This document shows, piece by piece, positions 56,929 to 64,000 of a stretch of 64,000 nucleotides of DNA (positions within the stretch are counted from its first letter, which is position 1; every line of letters begins with the position of its first letter). The notes below the pieces were generated by a model. That model saw nothing but the letters and a program-made list of their open reading frames with translations, did not search any database and had not been told where the DNA came from. The translations under genes were made by a program, and so were the position numbers. The stretch comes from Chryseobacterium taichungense (GTDB lineage Bacteria > Bacteroidota > Bacteroidia > Flavobacteriales > Weeksellaceae). The DNA lies in contig NZ_FOBV01000002.1 of assembly GCF_900109935.1 (NCBI RefSeq), positions 310,001 to 374,000 of the forward strand. Direction: 5' to 3'.

Positions 56929-58314
56929 ATGTTGAAGTCTTCATATTTCATATCATGCCTCTCCGGAATTTTAATGATCATCCTGTTTTCGGGAAAGCTG
57001 TCTGCACAGTCTTTTAAGCTGTTGCGCTACGATGAAAACTATGAATATCTTAAAGATTCTGCGGATACTTTTTATAATAAGGTAAAATTTCTTCCACTTA
57101 ATAATGAGAAAAATATCTATTTATCTTTCGGGGGAGAAGCAAGATATGAATATGTAGATTTCAAGAATGAAGACTGGGGCAGACTGAATATCGGACACAA
57201 TAACTTTTTTCTTCAAAGGTATGATCTGCATGCAGATCTTCATTTGGGAGAGCGTGTCAGGATATTTTCACAAGTGCGGAGTGCCTTGCAGAATGGAAGG
57301 AAAAACGGACCAAGAGGAATCGACGAAGATGAGCTGAGTATTCAGAATCTCTTTGTTGATGTTAAAGCTTTTAAAGATCAGGATAAAAATCTCGTTTTCC
57401 GTGTAGGAAGACAGGAGCTGGATTACGGTTCCGGACGATTAATATCCGTAAGGGAAGGCCCGAATGTACGGCTTTCATTTACCGGAGCTAAACTGATGTA
57501 TTACCAGAAGGATTTTTCGGTGGATGCTTTTGCGATGATGGCAGACAGCATTAACGCCGGAGTTTTTGATAATAAAATATCGAAACAGCTCAACCTTTGG
57601 GGAGCTTATTCTAAAATCATCTTTCAGAAAGCCGGAAATCTGGATATGTACTATCTGGGGATACGCAGAGATAATGCAGTTTTTGAAGCAGGAATTGCCA
57701 AAGAAAAACGACATACGCTAGGCGCACGGTTCTGGAAATACGGCGGCGGCTTTATCTATAATCTGGAAGCTGCCTACCAGTTCGGAACTTTCGGAGATAA
57801 AGCGATACGCGCATGGACGGGCTCGGTAGATCTCGGATATTTATTTGAAAATGTAAAGTTCAGGCCTAGCATTAATCTCCGCAATGATTATATCTCGGGA
57901 GACCGTACCAAAGATGACAATACGCTTCAGACTTTTAATCCTCTGTATCCGAAAGGCGGGTACTTCGGTTTCAGTCCGCAGGTCGGGCCGGTGAATCTTA
58001 TTGACATTCATCCTTACATTACGTTAGATTTTTCTTCAAAGCTTAAAATGCAGGCAGATGTGGTATTCAACTGGAGATATTCCCTAGAGGACGGTGTCTA
58101 CAGACCAAGTGGAGTCCTGAACCGGCCAGGTAGTAGCTCTGGTAAAAGGTATATCGGGACAGCATATCTTACCAATTTTACTTACAGCTTCAGCCGTTAT
58201 ATTTCATTAGTAAGCGGTATCCAGTATTTCAGGAAAGGGGCGTTCATTGAAGACATTATTCCCGGAGCCAAAAGCGGCGTGTTTTATAATATCCGTTTAG
58301 GCTTTAAATTTTAA
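56929..58314 (+). CDS. Alginate-export-type outer-membrane beta-barrel protein
   Basis: 461 residues from the ATG at 56929, chosen over a TTG at 56917 because the signal peptide MLKSSYFISCLSGILMIILF starts there. The mature chain has alternating amphipathic strands through to the terminal aromatic residue (NIRLGFKF), the mark of an outer-membrane barrel. Segments such as GEARYEYVDFKNEDWG, FRVGRQELDYGSGRLISVREGPN and GAKLMYYQKDFSVDAF match the alginate_exp family. Most relatives are anion- or solute-selective channels, not alginate exporters. Confidence 0.85.
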   Translation: MLKSSYFISCLSGILMIILFSGKLSAQSFKLLRYDENYEYLKDSADTFYNKVKFLPLNNEKNIYLSFGGEARYEYVDFKNEDWGRLNIGHNNFFLQRYDLHADLHLGERVRIFSQVRSALQNGRKNGPRGIDEDELSIQNLFVDVKAFKDQDKNLVFRVGRQELDYGSGRLISVREGPNVRLSFTGAKLMYYQKDFSVDAFAMMADSINAGVFDNKISKQLNLWGAYSKIIFQKAGNLDMYYLGIRRDNAVFEAGIAKEKRHTLGARFWKYGGGFIYNLEAAYQFGTFGDKAIRAWTGSVDLGYLFENVKFRPSINLRNDYISGDRTKDDNTLQTFNPLYPKGGYFGFSPQVGPVNLIDIHPYITLDFSSKLKMQADVVFNWRYSLEDGVYRPSGVLNRPGSSSGKRYIGTAYLTNFTYSFSRYISLVSGIQYFRKGAFIEDIIPGAKSGVFYNIRLGFKF

Positions 58315-58496
58315 TTATCACTTAAAAAAATTAACAACCTTGTTTAAGCTTTTTGTTTTAACCACAATAGTTTTTGAAAATCTTTGATTTCTATTCTTTG
58401 AGAGCTTTGTTTTATCTAAACTTTAAAATAATCTTTTGTCTCTTTTGCGGTTAAAATCAAATTAGTTTAAAAAGTAAATCACTAAAACTATTTATT

Positions 58497-59243
58497 ATGC
58501 AAAATTTAATATCAAAATATTTCGGAATCTCAAAAATATTGCTTGTAGCAGCTCTTGTAGGAGGTTCAATAACAAATTATGTTTCCGCTCAACAAACAGC
58601 AGAGGTAAAAACAGCGGTCGGTACAAAGAAAGTATGGGGAACAGTAGATGGTGTGACCATTGAAGGCTTGGTGAATGGTCCTTCTGCTGCAGTGGCAGAT
58701 CTCCAGATTGCCTGCGTTTTTGAATATACGGAAGGCGATATTTTTAAATCTCCAGCGCTTCCTGCAGAACTGAACGGGATGGTGCACTTAGATGAAGCAT
58801 TGAAAGGAATCATCACTGAAGTAAGAAAAACAGGAAAATTTAAAGGCTATGCGCTGGAAACATTACTGATGGATCCGCCAAAAGGAAGCATGGGTTCTAA
58901 AAAACTATTGCTCATCGGACTTGGCGACAGAAATAATTTCGATGCCGAATTGATGAAAAAAGTAGGAAGTGTAGCGATGAGAGAAGTATTGAGGCTGAAA
59001 GTTCAGACCGTATCATTTGCCAGCGACATTAAGGATGCCGGTATCGATTCTCCTACAGCGCTTGTTGCCGGAAATGTCGTGTTGGGTGCATTTGATGCTT
59101 ACCGTGCGCAGGCTTACCTGAATACTCAGCATGTATCCGAGAAAATGACAGTGAAGAAGCTGATCTTATTGGCCGGACCTTCATTTTTTACGGTTGCCGG
59201 TGGCGGAATTAAAGAGGCGATTGATCAACTTAATGCTAAATAA
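58497..59243 (+). CDS. Secreted protein with an isolated peptidase M17 N-terminal domain
   Basis: 248 residues with a signal peptide (about 1-31, ending VSAQ). The rest resembles only the N-terminal, non-catalytic macro-like domain of leucyl aminopeptidases (KLLLIGLGDRNNFDAELMKKVGSVAMREVLRLK, then ALVAGNVVLGAFDAYRAQAYL). The metal-binding catalytic domain is missing. It lies 2 bases upstream of the amidohydrolase gene, so it may assist that enzyme. Function unknown. The 182 bases before it contain a CTTTTGCGGTTAAAAT-type repeat element. Confidence 0.78.
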   Translation: MQNLISKYFGISKILLVAALVGGSITNYVSAQQTAEVKTAVGTKKVWGTVDGVTIEGLVNGPSAAVADLQIACVFEYTEGDIFKSPALPAELNGMVHLDEALKGIITEVRKTGKFKGYALETLLMDPPKGSMGSKKLLLIGLGDRNNFDAELMKKVGSVAMREVLRLKVQTVSFASDIKDAGIDSPTALVAGNVVLGAFDAYRAQAYLNTQHVSEKMTVKKLILLAGPSFFTVAGGGIKEAIDQLNAK

Positions 59244-59245
59244 CC

Positions 59246-61135
59246 ATGACAGCAGATCTTATTTTATATAACGGAAAAATCCACAGTTTCAGCAATGAAG
59301 CCCAGGATATTTCAGCAGTTGCCATTAAAGATGGAAAAATTATCGCGGTAGGAAATGACGGACTGACCGATCAGTTTGCTGATGAAACGACCAGAATCAT
59401 CGATCTTAAAAAGAAAAGAGTGGTGCCGGGAATCAATGATTCGCATATTCACTTAATTCGTGGCGGACTGAATTATAATCTTGAGCTAAGATGGGATGGA
59501 GTTCCATCATTAGCCGATGCATTGCGTATGCTGAAAGAACAGGTAGACCGTACGCCGTCTCCGCAATGGGTGCGCGTCGTTGGTGGCTGGTCAGAATTTC
59601 AGTTTGCGGAAAGAAGAATGCCGACGCTGGAAGAGATTAATGCGATTGCTCCCGAAACTCCTGTTTTTATTCTCCATTTGTATGACAGAGCGTTGATGAA
59701 TAGGGCTGCTTTGAAAGCAGTAGGCTATACCAAAAATACACCTGCTCCTCCCGGAGGACAGATCGAAAGAGATTCCAATGGTGAGCCGACAGGACTGATC
59801 ATCGCAACACCAAATGCCATGATTCTTTATTCAACACTGGCTAAAGGTCCCAAGCTTTCTTATGAGCATCAGCTGAATTCTACCAGACATTTTATGAAAG
59901 AGCTCAACCGTTTCGGAATAACCAGTGTTATTGATGCCGGAGGAGGTTTTCAGAACTTTCCGGATGATTACCAGGTGGTGAACGAATTGAATCAGAAGAA
60001 ACAGCTTACGGTAAGAATTGCTTATAATTTATTTACCCAAAAACCAAAAAATGAGTTTGAGGATTTCAGTGAATGGATTGATACAGTAAAACTCTATCAG
60101 GGTGATGATATGTATCGCCATAACGGGGCTGGCGAGATGTTGGTTTTCTCTGCCGCAGATTTTGAAGACTTTTTACAGCCAAGACCTGATCTTCCGGAAA
60201 ATATGGAAGAAGAATTGGAAAAGGTTGTCCGTCTTTTGGTTGAAAATCGCTGGCCTTTCAGACTGCATGCCACTTATGATGAAAGTATTACGAGGTTTTT
60301 AAATGTTTTTGAAAAGATCAATCAGGAAATTCCTTTCAATGGTCTGCCATGGATTTTTGATCATGCGGAAACGATCAGCGAAAGAAATGTTGAAAGAGTG
60401 AAAAATCTTGGTGGCGGAATAGCCATCCAAAGCAGAATGGCTTACCAGGGAGAATATTTTACCGACCGTTACGGCTCAACAGCGGCAGAAAATACACCTC
60501 CGGTAAAGAAAATGCTTGCCATGGAAGTACCGGTAGGAGGTGGTTCTGATGCTACAAGAGTTAGTAGCTATAATCCTTGGGTTTCTATGTATTGGTTAAC
60601 AGCTGGGAAAACGGTTGGCGGTCTTCAGCTCTATCAGGAATCACGGCTGGACAGAAGAACAGCGTTAGAACTTTACACCAAAGGAAGCGCATGGTTTTCT
60701 CAGGAACATCATAAAAAAGGAGATATTAAAGTAGGAATGTTTGCCGATCTGGCAGTTCTTGATAAGGATTATTTCACCATTGAGGAAGAAGATATTAAAA
60801 ATATTGAAGCGGAGATGACGGTCGTTGATGGTAACATTGTCTATGCGAAAGGAGAATTTTCATCATTTGCGCCACCGTCTGTTCCCATTCTTCCGGAATG
60901 GTCGCCTACGAATCTGTATAATGGTTATTATCCGGTAGGAGGACACATTCAGAAAGAAATTGAAAAGAATTCAAAGTCTGCTCATAAAGTACCCCTTACT
61001 TCCCAGATTCACAGTTGTGTCGGAAGTTGTGATGTCCATTCCCACAATCATGATCAGGCAAGGATGAATAATTTGCCGGTAAATAATTATCATGCGTTTT
61101 GGGGAGCTTTAGGATGTTCTTGTTTTGCCTTTTAA
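59246..61135 (+). CDS. Amidohydrolase (YtcJ-like) with Cys/His-rich C-terminal tail
   Basis: 629 residues, no signal peptide. The amidohydrolase fold starts ADLILYNGKIHSFSNEAQ and has the metal motif in VPGINDSHIHLIRGG, plus WIFDHAETIS and GGGSDATRVSSYNPW. This is the YtcJ/exoenzyme-regulatory-like branch, often annotated as acting on N-substituted amides; the true substrate is unknown. The last ~60 residues are unusual: CVGSCDVHSHNHD and the very end ALGCSCFAF hold four Cys and several His, suggesting an extra metal site. The upstream M17-type gene is 2 bases away. Confidence 0.85.
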   Translation: MTADLILYNGKIHSFSNEAQDISAVAIKDGKIIAVGNDGLTDQFADETTRIIDLKKKRVVPGINDSHIHLIRGGLNYNLELRWDGVPSLADALRMLKEQVDRTPSPQWVRVVGGWSEFQFAERRMPTLEEINAIAPETPVFILHLYDRALMNRAALKAVGYTKNTPAPPGGQIERDSNGEPTGLIIATPNAMILYSTLAKGPKLSYEHQLNSTRHFMKELNRFGITSVIDAGGGFQNFPDDYQVVNELNQKKQLTVRIAYNLFTQKPKNEFEDFSEWIDTVKLYQGDDMYRHNGAGEMLVFSAADFEDFLQPRPDLPENMEEELEKVVRLLVENRWPFRLHATYDESITRFLNVFEKINQEIPFNGLPWIFDHAETISERNVERVKNLGGGIAIQSRMAYQGEYFTDRYGSTAAENTPPVKKMLAMEVPVGGGSDATRVSSYNPWVSMYWLTAGKTVGGLQLYQESRLDRRTALELYTKGSAWFSQEHHKKGDIKVGMFADLAVLDKDYFTIEEEDIKNIEAEMTVVDGNIVYAKGEFSSFAPPSVPILPEWSPTNLYNGYYPVGGHIQKEIEKNSKSAHKVPLTSQIHSCVGSCDVHSHNHDQARMNNLPVNNYHAFWGALGCSCFAF

Positions 61136-61146
61136 ATTTAAAAATT

Positions 61147-61572
61147 ATGGAAATTTTACATAAAATTCTCTATTCAGATCTGGGATCATCATTCAACAAT
61201 GTGTCATTGCTTATCTTCAGAATACTGCTGGGATTTGAGCTTTTCAGGGTACACGGACTGAAAAAATTCAGACTGGAAAATGGGAAGAAGGAAGTTATCC
61301 CCAATCCTTTAGGTTTGCCAACGAAATTGAATGCTCTCGTGGCTTCTTTTGCCGATCTGATAGTCCCTTTTTTAATTATTCTCGGATTAGGAACGAGACT
61401 CGTGGTACTCCCGACCATTGGTGTTACGGCTATCGGATATTTCGTGGTTCACAGAAATGATTCTTTGGAAGTAAGGGACGTTCCTTACATGTACACTTTA
61501 TCTTTATTATTAATTCTTGCTTTAGGTGCAGGAACCTATTCACTTGATTATTACCTATTAAATACACTTTAA
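61147..61572 (+). CDS. DoxX-family membrane protein
   Basis: 141 residues from the ATG at 61147; an earlier in-frame start at 61099 would overlap the amidohydrolase gene. Four membrane helices with LLIFRILLGFELFRVHGLKKF and LVPFLIILGLGTRLV-like segments match DoxX. Members are inner-membrane proteins linked to redox or thiosulfate metabolism and oxidative stress in some bacteria; the role here is unknown. The Dps gene follows after 4 bases. Confidence 0.82.
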   Translation: MEILHKILYSDLGSSFNNVSLLIFRILLGFELFRVHGLKKFRLENGKKEVIPNPLGLPTKLNALVASFADLIVPFLIILGLGTRLVVLPTIGVTAIGYFVVHRNDSLEVRDVPYMYTLSLLLILALGAGTYSLDYYLLNTL

Positions 61573-61576
61573 GAAA

Positions 61577-62050
61577 ATGAAAACTTCAATCGGAATTAAA
61601 AATGAAAATTTAGCAAAAGTTGCTGAAGTATTGGTGAAAGTATTAGCGGACGAATTCGTGCTGTACACCAAAACAAGAAAAGCCCACTGGAATGTGGAAG
61701 GGCAAGACTTTTACAATAAACACTTGTTTTTTGAAGCCCAGTATCAGCAGTTGGATGGTATTGTTGATGATATGGCAGAGAGAATCAGAACACTGGGACA
61801 TTATGCACCGGCTACTCTGAGAGAATATCTTGAATTAACACACCTTTCGGAACATCATCTTGAGACTAATGACAGTCTGACGTACATCAAGGAACTTCTT
61901 TCTGATCACGAAAGCATCCTTATCCACCTTAGGGAAAATATCAATAATTTTGCTTCTGAATTTCACGATGCAGGAACCAGCGATTATATCACAGGTTTAA
62001 TGGAAACCCATGAAAAAATGGCCTGGATGCTGCGCTCACATTTAAAATAA
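61577..62050 (+). CDS. dps: Dps-family ferritin-like DNA-protection protein
   Basis: 157 residues, four helices. The ferroxidase-site region is conserved: KTRKAHWNVEGQDFYNKH and LDGIVDDMAERIRTLG. Dps forms dodecamers, oxidises and stores iron with hydrogen peroxide and often coats DNA under stress. Its presence next to DoxX and a putative metal-tailed amidohydrolase points to an oxidative- or metal-stress theme. Gaps of 4 bases on each side show co-transcription. Confidence 0.92.
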   Translation: MKTSIGIKNENLAKVAEVLVKVLADEFVLYTKTRKAHWNVEGQDFYNKHLFFEAQYQQLDGIVDDMAERIRTLGHYAPATLREYLELTHLSEHHLETNDSLTYIKELLSDHESILIHLRENINNFASEFHDAGTSDYITGLMETHEKMAWMLRSHLK

Positions 62051-62054
62051 AAAT

Positions 62055-62720
62055 ATGGAAGTAAAAACCAATATAGGCTTTGTAACGTTACTCCTGACCA
62101 TGATTGCCGGATATTGTGATACGGTAACTTTCGTATCTGCAGATGCCGTTTTTTCTGCTCACGTTACCGGCAACTTTATTGTATTTGCCTACCAGCTGAT
62201 AAAAGGATCTGAACTAAATGCATGGGTAAAGCTGTTGACTTTCCCCGTATTTATTATGGCTGTGATTACGGGCGGAAGAATGGCGTACAGATTTACCAAT
62301 CATTATTCCATTATGTTTTGGGAAGGATTGCTGTTGTTGTTGAGCGGAATTTTTGTAGCCGTATTTACGTATCTGGGAATTTTTGAAAAATGGATGATGT
62401 ATGCCGTAGCCATGGCTGCAGTCTTTGCCATGGGATTACAGAATTCATTTGGAAAACTCTATGCTAAAGAAACATATGGCCCAACAACCATGATGACCGG
62501 GAATGTGACGCAGGCTTCTCTCGATTTCGGGAATTTATTAAGAAATGGATTTAAAGACCCTGATGCTACAGCCAGTCTGAAAAAACAGATGGTAACAATC
62601 TTTGGCTTTCTTACTGGGTGTTTTCTGGGGGCATTTGCCGGAAAGCAATTCGGATTGGTTACCCTTATTGCTCCGGGAATAGGAATGCTGATCTGCTATT
62701 TTTATCACCGGAAAATTTAG
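62055..62720 (+). CDS. DUF1275 (YoaK-type) membrane protein
   Basis: 221 residues with about six membrane helices. GYCDTVTFVSADAVFSAHVTGNF, GLQNSFGKLYAKETYGPTTMMTGNVTQ and the terminal helix match the DUF1275 family, of unknown function. It ends the run of tightly spaced genes that begins at 56281. Confidence 0.87.
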   Translation: MEVKTNIGFVTLLLTMIAGYCDTVTFVSADAVFSAHVTGNFIVFAYQLIKGSELNAWVKLLTFPVFIMAVITGGRMAYRFTNHYSIMFWEGLLLLLSGIFVAVFTYLGIFEKWMMYAVAMAAVFAMGLQNSFGKLYAKETYGPTTMMTGNVTQASLDFGNLLRNGFKDPDATASLKKQMVTIFGFLTGCFLGAFAGKQFGLVTLIAPGIGMLICYFYHRKI

Positions 62721-62766
62721 CTTTAAAAATAAAAAATTAAACAGCATAATGAATTATCTTTAAAAA

Positions 62767-64000
62767 ATGAATCTCACTGCTCCCATATCTGTAAGAAAAT
62801 TTATACGCATCTTATGCCTGGTATTGTTGTTATTGCTTGGAAATATCCGGGTGACAGCACAGTCTAATGTTGATCCGCAGCAATTGGAAAAGAAAATTGC
62901 CAACGCAGCAGATGATCATCAGAAGGTCGAATTACTGATTACTTTAAGCAGTTATTATCTCAATAAGCCGGGAGAGGAAAAAGCAGATATTGAGGAAGCG
63001 GAGCGTCTTAATCTTCAGGCCGGAAAATTAAGTACGATCTTAAAATATAAAACCGGAACAGGAAAGGTAATGCTTCTTAGTGCACAAATTAACAGAGAAA
63101 AAGGGGAGCGGGAAAAAGCATTAAAACTAACAAACCAGGCACTTGCTTACGCAAAAAGAAATAATCTGCCTGTAATCACTGCTGATACCTATAAAGAACT
63201 TTGTGCTTATAAAGGCTATGAGAGGCCAGATATAGAGCAAAAAGTAAAATATCTGGAGTTGGCAATTCCACTGTATAGAAAGGGGCGGGCTGTTAAAAAA
63301 GAAGCAGATGCTTTAAAAGATCTTGCCGATTATTATGGACTTTTAGAGCAGAATCAAAAAGCATTAGGTCTTCTTGAAAATGCTGTTAGTCTATATAAGT
63401 CGATAGGTTTCAAAGAACTTCAGGGCGTTTATACGTTAATGTCGGGTAATTACGGATTATTGCAAAATGCACAATTATCTTTGCAATATGCATTGTTGGC
63501 AGAAAAAACGGCAGAAGAAGTTCAGGATCAGAGTTACCAGTGGTGTACGATTTACAACCATCTCGGTCTTGCTTATTATGACCTTCTTAAGTTTGATCTT
63601 GCTTTTGCCAATTTTGAAAAAGCTCTGAATATAGCGTTGGAAAATAAAAATATTGGTGATGTGAATGCCATTACCTATAACCTTGCGTCGCTTTACTGTC
63701 ACAAGAAAAACTACAAGGCAGCCTTGCGCACATTAAAACGTACGGAAAAGAATTTTCCTCCTACAGACGAAATCACCAAAATACGCCAGCTTTTTATATT
63801 CGCAGTATCATATTCTATGCTTAAAGAAACGGAGAAGGCGAGACCGTACTATGAGCAGCTGTTGAAAAAATACAATGAATCTGATTTGGGTCTGTTTTAT
63901 AAACTTACAGGAATCATTATTTACTTACAGCAATCTGGTCAGCCCGAAAAAACATATGCTTATCTCGAAAAATTCAGAAAATTTGCTGAGGAGTCGAATA
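62767..64000 (+). CDS. Tetratricopeptide-repeat protein, incomplete at window end
   Basis: An open frame from the ATG at 62767 to the window edge, 411 codons without a stop. A signal peptide or membrane anchor (LCLVLLLLLGNIRVTAQS) precedes at least six TPR-like helical pairs (for example AEKTAEEVQDQSYQWCTIY, GLAYYDLLKFDLAFANFEKA and AITYNLASLYCHKKNYKAAL). In this phylum, exported TPR stretches of this kind usually precede a membrane helix and a histidine kinase or a LuxR-type domain. The C-terminal part is not visible, so the class is not settled. Confidence 0.85.
   Translation, partial: MNLTAPISVRKFIRILCLVLLLLLGNIRVTAQSNVDPQQLEKKIANAADDHQKVELLITLSSYYLNKPGEEKADIEEAERLNLQAGKLSTILKYKTGTGKVMLLSAQINREKGEREKALKLTNQALAYAKRNNLPVITADTYKELCAYKGYERPDIEQKVKYLELAIPLYRKGRAVKKEADALKDLADYYGLLEQNQKALGLLENAVSLYKSIGFKELQGVYTLMSGNYGLLQNAQLSLQYALLAEKTAEEVQDQSYQWCTIYNHLGLAYYDLLKFDLAFANFEKALNIALENKNIGDVNAITYNLASLYCHKKNYKAALRTLKRTEKNFPPTDEITKIRQLFIFAVSYSMLKETEKARPYYEQLLKKYNESDLGLFYKLTGIIIYLQQSGQPEKTYAYLEKFRKFAEESN

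Noticed and set aside
1-64000. Mobile element or genomic island borders
   Set aside because: No transposase, integrase, tRNA gene or long flanking direct repeats were found; the short repeats look like dispersed non-coding elements.

Overview
The window looks like the chromosome of a member of the Bacteroidota, most likely Flavobacteriia of the Chryseobacterium type. The evidence is AT-rich DNA, weak Shine-Dalgarno signals, several promoters with the TAnnTTTG -7 box of this phylum, a type IX secretion (T9SS) C-terminal sorting domain on one enzyme, a NrtR-type (Nudix plus winged helix) sugar regulator, and a zeaxanthin-type carotenoid operon. I see no tRNA, rRNA, transposase, integrase or CRISPR array.

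Positions 1-45.3 kb are one large hemicellulose locus, almost all on the + strand. Positions 1-17.1 kb hold a close-packed run of secreted side-chain enzymes: GH43 (cut by the window edge), GH27 and GH97 alpha-galactosidase-type enzymes, a GH31 with a PA14 insert (alpha-xylosidase type), two more GH43 with a C-terminal binding module, a second GH97, a split SGNH acetylesterase and a GH115 alpha-glucuronidase. A GH30 endo-xylanase with a T9SS domain follows, then GH3 beta-xylosidase and GH51 arabinofuranosidase. Positions 25.5-32.9 kb encode intracellular arabinose catabolism (araB, araD, araA), a mutarotase and a sodium/sugar symporter. After a Crp-like regulator, a DUF4260 membrane protein and the divergent NrtR-type regulator (probable AraR), a second run at 35.1-45.3 kb encodes GH127, a second split SGNH esterase, a GPH-type symporter, GH10 xylanase, cytoplasmic GH43 and GH67. 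Together these can strip and hydrolyse acetylated glucuronoarabinoxylan with galactosyl and alpha-xylosyl decorations. No SusC/SusD pair is present, so the outer-membrane importer must be encoded elsewhere, possibly just upstream.

Positions 45.4-49.9 kb carry a small secreted protein made of two sorting-domain-like modules, an AraC regulator, galK-galT (overlapping, TTG start) and a DUF2383 protein. Positions 50.1-54.2 kb are a carotenoid operon: MarR regulator, crtI, crtB, crtZ-type hydroxylase and a lycopene cyclase. A 1-kb gap follows with a 21/64-nt repeat array. Positions 55.3-62.7 kb hold a co-directional cluster of unclear purpose: lipoprotein alpha/beta hydrolase, YcaC-like cysteine hydrolase, alginate-export-type porin, an orphan secreted peptidase M17 N-terminal domain, an amidohydrolase with a Cys/His tail, DoxX, Dps and DUF1275. 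A TPR protein runs off the right edge.

The most useful unannotated signal is a dyad, AArTGT-N7-ACAyTT. It lies upstream of the GH3 gene, araB, the NrtR-type regulator itself and GH127, with weaker versions upstream of GH127 and galK. I read it as the candidate AraR operator. The window also carries two 21-nt-period arrays and several families of short dispersed hairpin repeats.
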